Part shown: positions 52,726 through 62,283 of the stretch, piece by piece | Position numbering within the stretch: the first letter of the stretch is position 1 | How the letters are laid out: each line of letters begins with the position of its first letter | DNA from: Phycisphaerae bacterium | GTDB lineage: Bacteria; Planctomycetota; Phycisphaerae; UBA1845 | DNA length: 64,000 bases | Assembly (NCBI GenBank): GCA_029260215.1 | Contig: JAJDDQ010000031.1 | Location: 214,854-278,853 of the forward strand | Direction: 5' to 3' | Notes under the pieces: model-generated | What the model saw: only the letters and a program-made list of their open reading frames with translations | Database searches by the model: none | What the model was told of the DNA's origin: nothing | Translations under genes and position numbers: made by a program

Positions 52726-54072
52726 ATGACCCCCGAAGGACATGGTCGTCGTTTCAGAATCGGGGTATCGCACTCGCTGATGGCATTTTTCGACAGGCAG
52801 GAAGAAACGTTGGATGCGGAGGCGGTCCGCACGTTGCAGCGCGTGAAACTCGGCGGCTTGCTGAGCGTCGTGCGATCGAGCAATGATTTTTATCGCGAGC
52901 GGTTGGCCGACGTGCGTTTCAATGCCGGCTCCGACGACATGAGTGTGCTGCCGCTGCTTTCAAGAACTGAAATCGAAGCCGATCAGCAGGGTCATCCACC
53001 CTATGGAACAATCCACACGTTTCCGATCGAAAAGTACAACCGGTTTCACCAGACATCGGGCACGGGCGGTCAGCCGTTGCGTTGCCTCGACACGCCGCGA
53101 AGTTGGGCGTGGTGGAAGCGCTGCTGGAGCATCGTATTCAAAGCGGGCGGATTGCGTGACGACGATCGCTTGATGTTCCCGTTTTCGTTCGGGCCTTTCG
53201 TCGGGTTCTGGTCTGCGTTTGAAGCGGCGGCTGACCTTGGGAATCTGTGTCTGCCTGCGGGCGGCATGACCTCGGCGGCTCGATTGCGTTACATGCTGGA
53301 CAACGGGGTGACGGTGGTTTGCTGCACGCCGACCTATGCGATGCATCTTGCGGAGACAGCGCACGAAGAGGGAATCGACCTGGCTGGTTCGACGGTGCGC
53401 ATGCTCATCGTCGCGGGCGAGCCGGGTGGAAACGTTGCAGCCGTAAAATCTCGAATCGAGTCCGCGTGGGGAGCGCGCGTCATTGATCACGTGGGCATGA
53501 CCGAAATGGGAGCGTGGGGTTTCGAGTGTGCGGAGAACCCCGGCGGGATTCATGTGATCGAGACGGAATTCATCGCGGAAATCATTGACCCTGACTCGCA
53601 TCAGCCTCTGCCCGACGGGCAATCGGGCGAGCTGGTCCTGACCAATCTGGGTCGCACGGGCCTGCCCATGATCCGCTACCGCACGGGCGATTCAGCCGCA
53701 CTCACGCGGGGCTTGTGCGCGTGTGGTCGATGGTTCGCACGGATCGAGGGCGGCATCGCCGGGCGCATCGACGACATGTTTCTGATTCGCGGCAACAACG
53801 TCTTCCCGTCCGCGATTGAAGGCATTCTGCGTGAGTTTGACGAGGTTGCGGAGTTTCGTCTGACCGTCGAGGATAGGGACGCGATGGATGAGCTGCGCAT
53901 CGAAATCGAACCGTACGCCGACCGCACGCCTGAGGGCCTGGCGGATCGGATCGCGCGGGCTGTTCGTGATCGTCTGAACTTCAGGCCCATCGTCGAATCG
54001 GTGCCGAGCGGAACATTGCCTCGATTCGATTTGAAAGCTCAACGTGTTCGACGCGGTGGGTCGCCATCGTGA
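52726..54072 (+). CDS. Phenylacetate-CoA ligase-like adenylate-forming enzyme
   Basis: 448 residues from ATG 52726; the ATG at 52780 (MAFFDRQEETLD) fits the usual family start better by alignment, and neither has a strong ribosome site. NRFHQTSGTGGQPLRC is the phosphate-binding loop, DHVGMTEMGAWGFECA the A5-like motif, IRYRTGDSA and GRIDDMFLIRGNNVFPSAIE the hinge region, and GTLPRFDLKAQRV carries the C-terminal catalytic lysine. Members activate aryl or other acids as CoA thioesters. The acid substrate is unknown. The stop is 19 bases from the next gene, a propeller lipoprotein, so it likely starts a four-gene operon. Confidence 0.9.
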   Translation: MTPEGHGRRFRIGVSHSLMAFFDRQEETLDAEAVRTLQRVKLGGLLSVVRSSNDFYRERLADVRFNAGSDDMSVLPLLSRTEIEADQQGHPPYGTIHTFPIEKYNRFHQTSGTGGQPLRCLDTPRSWAWWKRCWSIVFKAGGLRDDDRLMFPFSFGPFVGFWSAFEAAADLGNLCLPAGGMTSAARLRYMLDNGVTVVCCTPTYAMHLAETAHEEGIDLAGSTVRMLIVAGEPGGNVAAVKSRIESAWGARVIDHVGMTEMGAWGFECAENPGGIHVIETEFIAEIIDPDSHQPLPDGQSGELVLTNLGRTGLPMIRYRTGDSAALTRGLCACGRWFARIEGGIAGRIDDMFLIRGNNVFPSAIEGILREFDEVAEFRLTVEDRDAMDELRIEIEPYADRTPEGLADRIARAVRDRLNFRPIVESVPSGTLPRFDLKAQRVRRGGSPS

Positions 54073-54091
54073 ATTTGAATGGACCGATGAT

Positions 54092-56350
54092 ATGAAACGA
54101 AAAAGCATATTCAGCACACTCGCCGTCCTTGCCTTCATGCTGCAAGCCTGTAGCTCGTCGGCGAGTGATTGGCCTTACTGGCGAGGCCCGGAGCAAACCG
54201 GTGCGACGCGCGAAAATGCGGTCGTCACGACATGGTCGTCCGACGGTGAAAACCTTCTCTGGAATTCAGAACTCGGCGGACGCTGCACGCCTATCATCAT
54301 GAATGGTCGCGTGTTCGGTTTCGGTTTGGCAGGTCACATCAGCACGGCGGCTGAACGAGTGTTCTGCCTCGACGCCAACACAGGACGAACGCTCTGGGAG
54401 CACCGCTTCAACGTATTTCACACTGACATCGTCGAGAACCGGGTCGGCTGGGCGTCTCCGGTGGGCGATCCGCAAACGGGCAACGTCTACGTTCACGGCA
54501 CGGGCGGCGAGATGTTTTGCTTCAATCGCGATGGAAAAATCCTCTGGAAACACTCGATGGCCGAGGAGTACGGTCGCGTCAGCGGATACGGCGGCCGACT
54601 GCACAATCCGATCATCGACGAGGACCGCGTGATCGTCAGCTTCCTCAGTTCGAGCTGGGGCAACCAAGGTCGGCCTCTGCATCGTTACGTCGCATTCAAC
54701 AAGCACGACGGTCGCGTCATGTGGTGGTCCGCGCCGGGTGGCAAACCGCTGGACACGACCTACGCCGCGCCGGTCGTAGCCGTCATCGACGGTGTGCGTC
54801 AGCTCATCGCACCCAATGCGGACGGCAATGTTTATGGAATGAAAGCGCGCACCGGCCAGGGCTTGTGGAAATTCCGTTTCAGCAAACGAGGCTTGAACGT
54901 ATCGCCGGTGGTGAACGGGGATCATGTGTTCGTCGCCCAAAGCGAAGAGTGCATCGACAATACGGACATGGGCAGGGTGGTGTGCATAGATGCGTCCAAA
55001 CGCGGCGACATCACCGAAACGGGGGAAGTGTGGCGCATCCGCGAAATGACGGTTGGCTATGCATCGCCCGCAATCGCGAATGGGCGACTCTATCTGGTGG
55101 ACAATTCCGCGAATCTGTTCTGCATCGACGCGGCAACCGGCACGAAGATATGGGAGTTCAGCCTCGGTCGCGTCGGCAAGGGATCCCCGGTCGTTACAGC
55201 CGACGGCGTGATTTATGTCGGCGAGCAGACGGGCACCTTTCATATCCTGCGCGACGCTGGTGACAAGTGTGTGTCACTGGATCGCCATGAGTTCAAGCGC
55301 GCGGACAATTTGGTGGACGAGATTTACGGATCGCCAGCCGTGTCGAATGGGCGTGTGGTCTTCATGACGCGCTACGGGACGTATTGTCTTGGCAGCAAGG
55401 GCGCCAAGGTCGAATTGACGCCTATCCCACCGATGCCAGCGGAATCAACCGCCTCCGCCGACGGTGCAGGTTTTCTACAAATTGTCCCGGCGGAAGTCAC
55501 ACTGTCGCCGGGCGAGACGGTTCGATTCGAACTAACACGCTTCGACCAACTCGGGCGGCGTGTCGGGACGGTCGTGCTTCCGCTGACACCGATCGGCCTG
55601 GACGGGCGCGTGAGTGCGGACGGATCGTTCACCGCACCCAATCGTGCCCAATACACTGCCGGCTACATCGTCGCCCGTGCGGAAGGTTTGGAAGCCAAGG
55701 CCCGCGTGCGCATTTGCCCCAAATTGCCGATCAGCGACGACTTTGAATCTTACAAAGTGGGCTCCGTTCCTTCCGGCTGGATCGGCGTGGGCGGGAAGAC
55801 GAAAATCGTCGAGCGGGACGGCGGCAAAATGCTGCGCAAACTCGCCCCCAAGGAGAAACCCAGCCCCCCCATCATGCGCCTTCGCGCTTACGCAGGACCA
55901 CCGATCCCCAGCGGATACACCGTGCAGGCGGACATGATGAGCGAGCTGAAAAAGAAGAGACGGCGATCCTATCTGCCGGAGCAGGGGCTTATCAACGCAC
56001 GCTATCGCTTCATCATGATGCGGTCGGAGGCAGACCCAAGTCAGACGATCCTGCGTATCGAAAGCTGGTCGCCCGTACCGCGATTCCGACACGACGTACC
56101 CTTCGACTGGACACCGGACACGTGGTACACAGCCAAATTCGAAGTGACTCCCCAGTGGAAAACGGCGGTCTGCCGCGTGAAGGTTTGGCCAAGAGGTGAA
56201 TCCGAGCCTGATGCCTGGAACATGGAAGTGACTGACGCGTTGCCCAACGTCGAGGGCAGCCCCGGACTCTATTGTTACTCGACCGGTACCACGTCCGGCA
56301 GCGACGGGCCTGCGACTTTCTTCGACAACTTCAAGGTTACACGAAAATGA
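54092..56350 (+). CDS. PQQ-like beta-propeller lipoprotein
   Basis: 752 residues from ATG 54092. Lipobox LQAC near residue 17. Residues 25-420 are a BamB/PQQ-type propeller: WPYWRGPEQTGATREN is the common entry in planctomycete proteins, and blades read like VFCLDANTGRTLWEHRF, MFCFNRDGKILWKHSM and LFCIDAATGTKIWEFSL. The C-terminal part (about 440-752) has an Ig-like segment and a jelly-roll-type domain ending FFDNFKVT. Whether PQQ is bound is not evident; many such proteins are scaffolds. The stop overlaps the next propeller gene start by four bases (ATGA), so both are produced together. Confidence 0.85.
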   Translation: MKRKSIFSTLAVLAFMLQACSSSASDWPYWRGPEQTGATRENAVVTTWSSDGENLLWNSELGGRCTPIIMNGRVFGFGLAGHISTAAERVFCLDANTGRTLWEHRFNVFHTDIVENRVGWASPVGDPQTGNVYVHGTGGEMFCFNRDGKILWKHSMAEEYGRVSGYGGRLHNPIIDEDRVIVSFLSSSWGNQGRPLHRYVAFNKHDGRVMWWSAPGGKPLDTTYAAPVVAVIDGVRQLIAPNADGNVYGMKARTGQGLWKFRFSKRGLNVSPVVNGDHVFVAQSEECIDNTDMGRVVCIDASKRGDITETGEVWRIREMTVGYASPAIANGRLYLVDNSANLFCIDAATGTKIWEFSLGRVGKGSPVVTADGVIYVGEQTGTFHILRDAGDKCVSLDRHEFKRADNLVDEIYGSPAVSNGRVVFMTRYGTYCLGSKGAKVELTPIPPMPAESTASADGAGFLQIVPAEVTLSPGETVRFELTRFDQLGRRVGTVVLPLTPIGLDGRVSADGSFTAPNRAQYTAGYIVARAEGLEAKARVRICPKLPISDDFESYKVGSVPSGWIGVGGKTKIVERDGGKMLRKLAPKEKPSPPIMRLRAYAGPPIPSGYTVQADMMSELKKKRRRSYLPEQGLINARYRFIMMRSEADPSQTILRIESWSPVPRFRHDVPFDWTPDTWYTAKFEVTPQWKTAVCRVKVWPRGESEPDAWNMEVTDALPNVEGSPGLYCYSTGTTSGSDGPATFFDNFKVTRK

Positions 56351-57795
56351 CCCATCGACTCTTAAGCTCCTCCATCGTCGTTCTTGTCTGCTCCCTCTGC
56401 GTGACGGCTGAGCCGCTGTCCAAAGCCAAACGCGGCGATTGGCCTATGTGGGGCGGATCGCCCGACCGCAACATGGTTTCGGGCGAAACCGGCATCCCCG
56501 CGACCTGGGACGTCAAGACCGGCAAGAACGTCAAATGGACAGCCGACCTCGGCTCGCAATCCTACGGCAACCCGGTCATCGCTAACGGGCGCATCTTCAT
56601 CGGCACAAACAACAACGCCAACCGCCGCCCCAACATCAAAGGCGACAAGGGCGTGATTATGTGCTTCGAGGAAAAGACCGGAAAATTCCTCTGGCAGGCG
56701 ACGCACGACAAGCTGCCCACTGGGCGCGTGAACGATTGGCCTGAGCAGGGAATATGCTCTTCGCCGTTTGTCGATGGCAACCGCCTGTACTATGTCAGCA
56801 ATCGCTGCGATGTGGTCTGTGCGGATGTCGAGGGCTTTACCGACGGCGAAAACGACGGCCCATTCAAGGGCGAAAAATACAAAGAGTCCCAGGACGGCGA
56901 TTTCATCTGGACCTTCGACATGATCGAGGAACTCGGCGTCTTTCCGCACAACCTCGCAACGTCCTCGCCGGTCGGGGCTGGGGATCTGATCTTCCTTCTC
57001 ACGTCGAACGGCGTGGACGAAGGGCATCTCAATCTCCCCGTGCCCGACGCGCCGGATATCATCGCAATCAACAAGAAAACCGGCGAACTCGTTTGGGATA
57101 AAATCCTCGCGGGCAGAAACGTCCTTCATGGCCAATGGTCGTCGCCGGCGTACGGCGTCATCAAAGGCAAGCCGCAGGTCGTTTTTGGCGCGGGCGACGG
57201 CTGGTGCTATTCACTCAATCCCAAAAACGGCGAACTGATCTGGAAATTCGATCTCAACCCCAAAAAATCGCACTGGGAACTGGGCGGACGCGGCACGAAG
57301 AACAACATCATCGCCACACCCGTCATCTACGACGACAAGGTTTTCCTCGCAGTAGGCCAAGACCCCGAGCACGGCGAAGGGCCTGGGCATCTATATGCCA
57401 TCGACGCCACGAAGACCGGCGACGTAACTGAATCGGGAAGAGTCTGGCATCTCGGCGGCGACGATTTCCATCGCACGATGTCGTCCGTCGCCATCGCCGA
57501 CGGCCTGCTTTACACTGCGGACCTGAGCGGGTTCATATACTGCCTGGACGTCAAGACCGGTAAGCCGCACTGGAAGCACGACACGTTCGCAGCCATCTGG
57601 GGATCGCCCTACGTAGTGGACGGAAAAGTGTACCTCGGCGACGAGGACGGAGAAGTCGTCGTGCTCAAACACAGCCCCAAACTGAAGGAAATCGCCACAA
57701 ACGATCTCCGCAACGCCGTCTACACAACACCGGTAGCCTCCCGCGGCGTGCTGTATATCGTCAACAGGCGGACGTTGTTTGCACTGGACGACTAA
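56347..57795 (+). CDS. Secreted PQQ-like beta-propeller protein
   Basis: 482 residues from ATG 56347, overlapping the upstream gene by ATGA. Signal peptide about 1-20 (VVLVCSLCVTAEP). Propeller blades start with WPMWGGSPDRNMVSGETGIP, then VKWTADLGSQSYGNPVIANG, VIMCFEEKTGKFLWQATH, IIAINKKTGELVWDKILA, CYSLNPKNGELIWKFDLN, LYAIDATKTGDV, FIYCLDVKTGKPHWKHDT. It covers a whole propeller without an extra domain. Forms a pair with the neighbouring propeller lipoprotein. Role inferred only: envelope-located binding or redox protein. Confidence 0.88.
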   Translation: MTHRLLSSSIVVLVCSLCVTAEPLSKAKRGDWPMWGGSPDRNMVSGETGIPATWDVKTGKNVKWTADLGSQSYGNPVIANGRIFIGTNNNANRRPNIKGDKGVIMCFEEKTGKFLWQATHDKLPTGRVNDWPEQGICSSPFVDGNRLYYVSNRCDVVCADVEGFTDGENDGPFKGEKYKESQDGDFIWTFDMIEELGVFPHNLATSSPVGAGDLIFLLTSNGVDEGHLNLPVPDAPDIIAINKKTGELVWDKILAGRNVLHGQWSSPAYGVIKGKPQVVFGAGDGWCYSLNPKNGELIWKFDLNPKKSHWELGGRGTKNNIIATPVIYDDKVFLAVGQDPEHGEGPGHLYAIDATKTGDVTESGRVWHLGGDDFHRTMSSVAIADGLLYTADLSGFIYCLDVKTGKPHWKHDTFAAIWGSPYVVDGKVYLGDEDGEVVVLKHSPKLKEIATNDLRNAVYTTPVASRGVLYIVNRRTLFALDD

Positions 57796-57877
57796 CGATA
57801 CGGCGAGCTTATCTCCATTCGGTCACGGCAGGAATCGAACACCTTGTACGACGGTCGCCGTCTTGAATACAACGATC

Positions 57878-58954
57878 ATGAAGATGGAAAAACATATCTC
57901 CGAAGCCAAGGACCAACTCGACGCCCACGTGCGCGAAATAGTCGCTTGGCACTTCGATCCCGAGACCGGATGCCCGTTCTGGCTTGAATACGCCTCGAAG
58001 CTCGACTGGAACCCGCGCAAGGAAGTCAACAGCTTCGCCGATCTTCGCAAGTTCGAACCGTTCAAAGACGAATGGCTCCGCGGCGGGCCGGTGCGACGGT
58101 GGGTACCGAAAGCTCTTGCGGACAAGCCGATCTACGTATTCGAGACCGGCGGCACGACCGGCATACCCAAGAGCCGCATCAACATCGAAGATTTCCGCAT
58201 CGACTACGAACAATTCAGCGAAACGCTCTGCGACAAAGCCTTTCCCAAAGGAGCGGACTGGCTCATGTTAGGCCCCAGCGGTCCGCGACGCTTGCGCCTG
58301 GCCGTTGAGCACCTGTGTCAGCATCGCGGCGGCATCTGCTTCTGCGTGGACATGGACCCGCGCTGGGTGGTCAAGCTCATCAAGTCCGGCCGCCCAGCCA
58401 TGATGCACGAGTACAAGGACCACGTAATCAATCAAGGCCTGTCGCTGCTCAAAGCCCACGATGACATTCAATGTCTGTTTACCACCCCGAAATTGCTCGA
58501 AGCCCTCTGCGACCGCATCTCCCTGGTCAGTGCCGGGATCAAAGGCGTGTTCTGCGGCGGAACGCAACTCACTGCACAATTCCACCGCTTCGCCCGCGAG
58601 GAACTGCTCGAAGGCAAGATTGACTTCGTACCGACCTACGGCAACACGCTGATGGGCTTAGCCTGTCACAAGCCGTTCGATCCAGCCGACAAATACAGCG
58701 TGATCTACCATCCGCCCCAGCCTCGGGCGACGGTCGAGGTGGTCGACCCCGACGATCTCGATCGCGTTGTCGACTACGGGCAGATCGGACGCACACGCCT
58801 GACGACACTCACGAAGGAATTCTTCATGCCCGGCTTCCTCGAGCGCGACGAAGCCGTCCGCACCCCGCCTTGCGAAGCCTACCCGTGGGACGGAGTCGGC
58901 GACGTCCGCCCCTTCTCCGGCTTCGCCACACCGCTTGTGGAAGGCGTCTACTAA
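57878..58954 (+). CDS. Short AMP-binding (phenazine/PaaK-like) adenylate-forming protein
   Basis: 358 residues from ATG 57878. The phosphate-binding loop VFETGGTTGIPKSRI is clear, with CFCVDMDPRWVVKLI and FVPTYGNTLMGLA as A4/A5-like regions. The A7/A8 hinge part is altered (GQIGRTRLTTLTKEFFMPGF...RDEA) and the chain ends soon after, so the C-terminal lid domain with the catalytic lysine seems missing. It therefore may only adenylate an acid, or need a partner. Located 82 bases after the second propeller gene. Together with the PaaK-like gene it frames the two propellers. Confidence 0.8.
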   Translation: MKMEKHISEAKDQLDAHVREIVAWHFDPETGCPFWLEYASKLDWNPRKEVNSFADLRKFEPFKDEWLRGGPVRRWVPKALADKPIYVFETGGTTGIPKSRINIEDFRIDYEQFSETLCDKAFPKGADWLMLGPSGPRRLRLAVEHLCQHRGGICFCVDMDPRWVVKLIKSGRPAMMHEYKDHVINQGLSLLKAHDDIQCLFTTPKLLEALCDRISLVSAGIKGVFCGGTQLTAQFHRFAREELLEGKIDFVPTYGNTLMGLACHKPFDPADKYSVIYHPPQPRATVEVVDPDDLDRVVDYGQIGRTRLTTLTKEFFMPGFLERDEAVRTPPCEAYPWDGVGDVRPFSGFATPLVEGVY

Positions 58955-59008
58955 CCTTTTTCACCCGTTTCGCCTCCAAACTGTGCTATTATGGAGGCGG
59001 AGACGAAC

Positions 59009-59605
59009 ATGCACACGACCACCGACCAACTCACACAGCAAAGCCCTTGCCACTACGGCCTGCGTATGACCGCAGAAGAGTACTTCCAGCTTGGCGAATC
59101 TCAGGAGCGTTATGAACTCATCGACGGTGTGGTTTGCATGTCGCCCAGCCCGACGCGAATGCACCAGGCCATACTTATGGAAGTGGCCCACCAAATCGCG
59201 ACGTACTTGAAGTCCCACCCCGTCGGCGTGGTCTATCCCGAGATCGACGTTTTTCTAGGCAAGGGACTTAATGATCGCGATCTTGTATTCCGCCCGGATG
59301 TCACATTCATCACCAACGAACACGCCGAACGCAGCGGCCATCAAATATCGGGTCCGCCAGCCATGATCGTCGAAATCGTATCGCCATCGTCGCGCCGCTT
59401 CGACAAGGAAACAAAAAAGTCCGACTACGAGAGATTCCAGGTCGCCGAGTACTGGATCATCGACCCGCAGGCGAACGAGTTGATTTTCTATCGCCTCGAA
59501 GATGGACGATACGTTCCGCAGCCGCTTACCGATGAATCGTTCACTTCTCGCGCAATCGAAGGATTTCGTTTGAACCTTGCCGCGGTACGCGCACTGTTCA
59601 AGTGA
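59009..59605 (+). CDS. Uma2 family (PD-(D/E)xK-like) protein
   Basis: 198 residues from ATG 59009; the preceding GGAGGCGGAGACGAAC contains its ribosome site. RMTAEEYFQLGESQERYELIDGVVCMSP, VVYPEIDVFL, VFRPDVTFI and PPAMIVEIVSPSSRRFDKETKKSDYERFQVAEYWIIDPQ are the family motifs, with the D...E-x-K-like nuclease core. Uma2 proteins are abundant in cyanobacteria and planctomycetes; their DNA target and function are unknown. Single gene. Confidence 0.93.
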   Translation: MHTTTDQLTQQSPCHYGLRMTAEEYFQLGESQERYELIDGVVCMSPSPTRMHQAILMEVAHQIATYLKSHPVGVVYPEIDVFLGKGLNDRDLVFRPDVTFITNEHAERSGHQISGPPAMIVEIVSPSSRRFDKETKKSDYERFQVAEYWIIDPQANELIFYRLEDGRYVPQPLTDESFTSRAIEGFRLNLAAVRALFK

Positions 59606-59651
59606 CGGCTCACGAAGAGATCGACACCCGTTCCCCCGGCCGCGCGATGCG

Positions 59652-61355
59652 TCAAACCTCGATCCGCTTGAGATGCCTCGCCCCGACGGCCATCGCCACC
59701 GTACCAGCCGCGATACCCAAAAGAACGATAACACCCGCCAGAATAAACACCATCCATTCAGACCGGGAGTTGATACCCCCCTCGCCAACGCGGTAGGTCA
59801 CAAAGCCCATCCCAGCCAACATGAACGCGATCAGGGCGACCGACGCGATCAGGTTGATCGTGCCGCCCAATCCGTTGGCGATGCGCGCGGGGTTGTGCTG
59901 GTCGAATTTCGGCAGCCTCGCTCCGATACCGACCGCGAACCCGCAAAGCCCCCAGCACACCGAAGCCGTCACCGCCCAATGCACCACAGACGAAACGAAG
60001 CTGATGCGCAGAATGTAGGAGGCCAGCATGTTCACGCCCGTCGCCACCGAAAGCGTCACCACCATCGCAAAAGAGAATTTCGCCACCAGAATCCACGCCC
60101 GCGAAATCGGCAGCAGACCGATCAGCCAAAGCTGGTGCCCTTCCATCGAAATGAGCGGAAAAACGAACCGGCTGGTGAACGTCGCCAGGATGAAGCTGAT
60201 GGCTGTCAGATTTAGAAACGGAATGAAGGACGACCATCGCGTAGGCCCGTCCGCCACGGAGAATCGCGGCGTGTTGATCAGGTAAAGCGACATAAGTCCG
60301 AACAGAATCGCCAACTGCGACCATTGCAGCGGATCGCGCAAAAACATGCGCAAGTCCTTGGCTGCTATGAGGCGGGGGGATTTGGGCAGGAAAGCGAAGA
60401 TCATCCCAGCCACACCGCCGGAAGTTTCAACGGCGGGCCGATCCGTCTCGCCGCGCGATCCGCCCGCACGATCGAACGCCCCCACGAATCCGAACGACAC
60501 CAGATGAATGGCGAACCAGCTCAGGAACAATCCGTTGGCCACAAGCACGATGAGGTAACGCAACGCGTCACCGCGACGATCAGCCACCGCCGCCTCGATG
60601 CCGCGCGTCACCCACGTACTCGGCAGCACGGATGCCTGAATAATCGACAGGCGTGTAAAAAACCCGTCAAGCCAGTTTTCGTCGATCCACTCCCATCGAC
60701 GCACAGACTGCAATCCCCAAAGCACAGCCACAATCAACACCGCGACGCCGACATGCAGAAGCGACCGTCTCGCGGACCTCGGCAGATAACGCACGATCAT
60801 CCAGGCCAACAACAACCCCAACGCGCCCGGTATCGGTATGAACGCGAGAAAATAGGCGATGAACAACGGGTAGAAAAGCCAGGCTTCGTTCTGCACATGA
60901 GCGATAGCCATCATCAACGGCATGCCCAACAGCAGAAGCGACCAGCTTGAGAAGAACAGACTTTCGCCGTACTTCAGTGCGACCGTCGTGCGCGTGCGCA
61001 GCGGAGCGGCCATGAGATACGCAGCCTCTTCGTGCGTAAACAAAGCCCCGTACGCCAAAATGGCGTTCGAGACGGTCAGCAGCACCAGCAGCGTGACGAA
61101 GAAGAAGTTAAACAACAACGGGATGGCCACCGCAGACTGCAAAGCGTCACGCTGGAAAAAGAAGAATCCCCAGCGAAAAAGCATGTAGAGCGCCATCCAG
61201 ATGGCTGCCAGGAATATGCCCGTAGCGAACACTTTCACGGGAGCTTCCGCGACCACCGCGCGCGTGTGGTTCCACAGCGCACGAGACTTCATGCGCCAAA
61301 GCACACCGATGCCGCACGGCGTGAAAACCGGAGCGATTTCAGACGGTTTCGTCAC
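59652..61355 (-). CDS. ABC-2 type exporter permease
   Basis: 567 residues with about twelve hydrophobic helices (for example VFATGIFLAAIWMALYMLF, LLFNFFFVTLLVLLTVSNAI, YPLFIAYFLAFIPIPGALGL, SLLHVGVAVLIVAVLWGLQ, YLIVLVANGLFLSWFAIHL and a terminal FILAGVIVLLGIAAGTVAM). It starts inside the end of the ATPase gene (17-base overlap) on the same strand; a later ATG at 61292 is possible. It forms a two-gene exporter with the ATPase. The layout of paired hydrophobic halves is of the putative ABC exporter type; substrate unknown. Confidence 0.85.
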   Translation of the reverse strand: MTKPSEIAPVFTPCGIGVLWRMKSRALWNHTRAVVAEAPVKVFATGIFLAAIWMALYMLFRWGFFFFQRDALQSAVAIPLLFNFFFVTLLVLLTVSNAILAYGALFTHEEAAYLMAAPLRTRTTVALKYGESLFFSSWSLLLLGMPLMMAIAHVQNEAWLFYPLFIAYFLAFIPIPGALGLLLAWMIVRYLPRSARRSLLHVGVAVLIVAVLWGLQSVRRWEWIDENWLDGFFTRLSIIQASVLPSTWVTRGIEAAVADRRGDALRYLIVLVANGLFLSWFAIHLVSFGFVGAFDRAGGSRGETDRPAVETSGGVAGMIFAFLPKSPRLIAAKDLRMFLRDPLQWSQLAILFGLMSLYLINTPRFSVADGPTRWSSFIPFLNLTAISFILATFTSRFVFPLISMEGHQLWLIGLLPISRAWILVAKFSFAMVVTLSVATGVNMLASYILRISFVSSVVHWAVTASVCWGLCGFAVGIGARLPKFDQHNPARIANGLGGTINLIASVALIAFMLAGMGFVTYRVGEGGINSRSEWMVFILAGVIVLLGIAAGTVAMAVGARHLKRIEV

Positions 61356-62082
61356 GGGTGTCGGTCAGCTCCAGGAAGATGGTTTCCAGCGACTCCTGCC
61401 CACTGGCTTGGGTGCGAAGCTCCGCCAGCGTGCCCAGGCAGATGAGGCTGCCGTGGCGGATAATCCCGATCCGGTCAGCCACCGCCTCCGCCACATCGAG
61501 CGTGTGCGTGCTCATAAACACCGTGCCGCCCGCCCGCGCCATGTCGCAAAGCAAATCCTTCACCTCGCGGACGGTCTTGGGGTCCAAACCGACCATCGGC
61601 TCGTCGATCACCAGCACCCTGGGTTTGTGCAACAGGGCAGCCGCCAGGACAACGCGCTGCTTCATGCCGTGCGAGTAGGTGTCCGCCAACTGATCCATAA
61701 ACGGACCGATATCGAGCCGATCGACAAGTTCGCCCAGCGACTCGTCCCGCTGCGCCCGCGACAGGCCGTACATCTCAGCCACAAAGTGCAGAAATTCGCG
61801 GCCGGTGAGCTTTTCATACAGAAACGGCTGATCGGGCACGTATGCGAGTTGGGCTTTGGCTGCCAAACCGTTGTGACCCATCGAGTGCCCGCAAACGGTG
61901 ACACGCCCCTCCTGCGGCATGAGCAAACCGGCGATCATCTTGATCGTCGTTGTCTTGCCAGCCCCGTTCGGACCCAGGAAAGCGAACAACTCCCCCTCGG
62001 CTACGTTAAGCGTCAGATTGTCCACAGCGGTCTTAGCACCGAAGCGCTTGACCACCGATTCGATACATATCGCGTCGGCCAT
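61339..62082 (-). CDS. ABC-2 exporter ATP-binding protein (CcmA-like)
   Basis: 247 residues from ATG 62082 (MADAICIESVVKRFGAKTAV); the track start at 62142 is too early. Walker A GPNGAGKTTTIKMIAGLL, Q-loop AYVPDQPFLYEKLTGREFL, signature YSHGMKQRVVLAAALL, Walker B VLVIDEP, switch STHTLDVAEA. This is the drug/Na+/heavy metal export ATPase class. Its permease overlaps the 3' end. Likely energises export of an unknown lipid or small molecule. Confidence 0.93.
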   Translation of the reverse strand: MADAICIESVVKRFGAKTAVDNLTLNVAEGELFAFLGPNGAGKTTTIKMIAGLLMPQEGRVTVCGHSMGHNGLAAKAQLAYVPDQPFLYEKLTGREFLHFVAEMYGLSRAQRDESLGELVDRLDIGPFMDQLADTYSHGMKQRVVLAAALLHKPRVLVIDEPMVGLDPKTVREVKDLLCDMARAGGTVFMSTHTLDVAEAVADRIGIIRHGSLICLGTLAELRTQASGQESLETIFLELTDTRDETV

Positions 62083-62283
62083 AATCGGTCGTACTTGATT
62101 CCTGGTTTTTTCGGCTTCGCGACCACAAACCGCAGCCGACACACCATCATATCCGCTTGCCGAGGGTCGGTACGCCCTTTTTGCCTAATTTCAGCGTTTT
62201 TGACAAGTCCCGACGCGACTCACCCCAAATTCAACCGCGAGAAAAAGCCTCAGTGTTTGCCACGGCAGCCGCGACACCCCGTC
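62083..62283. other. Intergenic, no gene seen
   Basis: About 200 bases without convincing coding potential between two minus-strand genes. No strong hairpin with U-tract noted. Confidence 0.4.
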
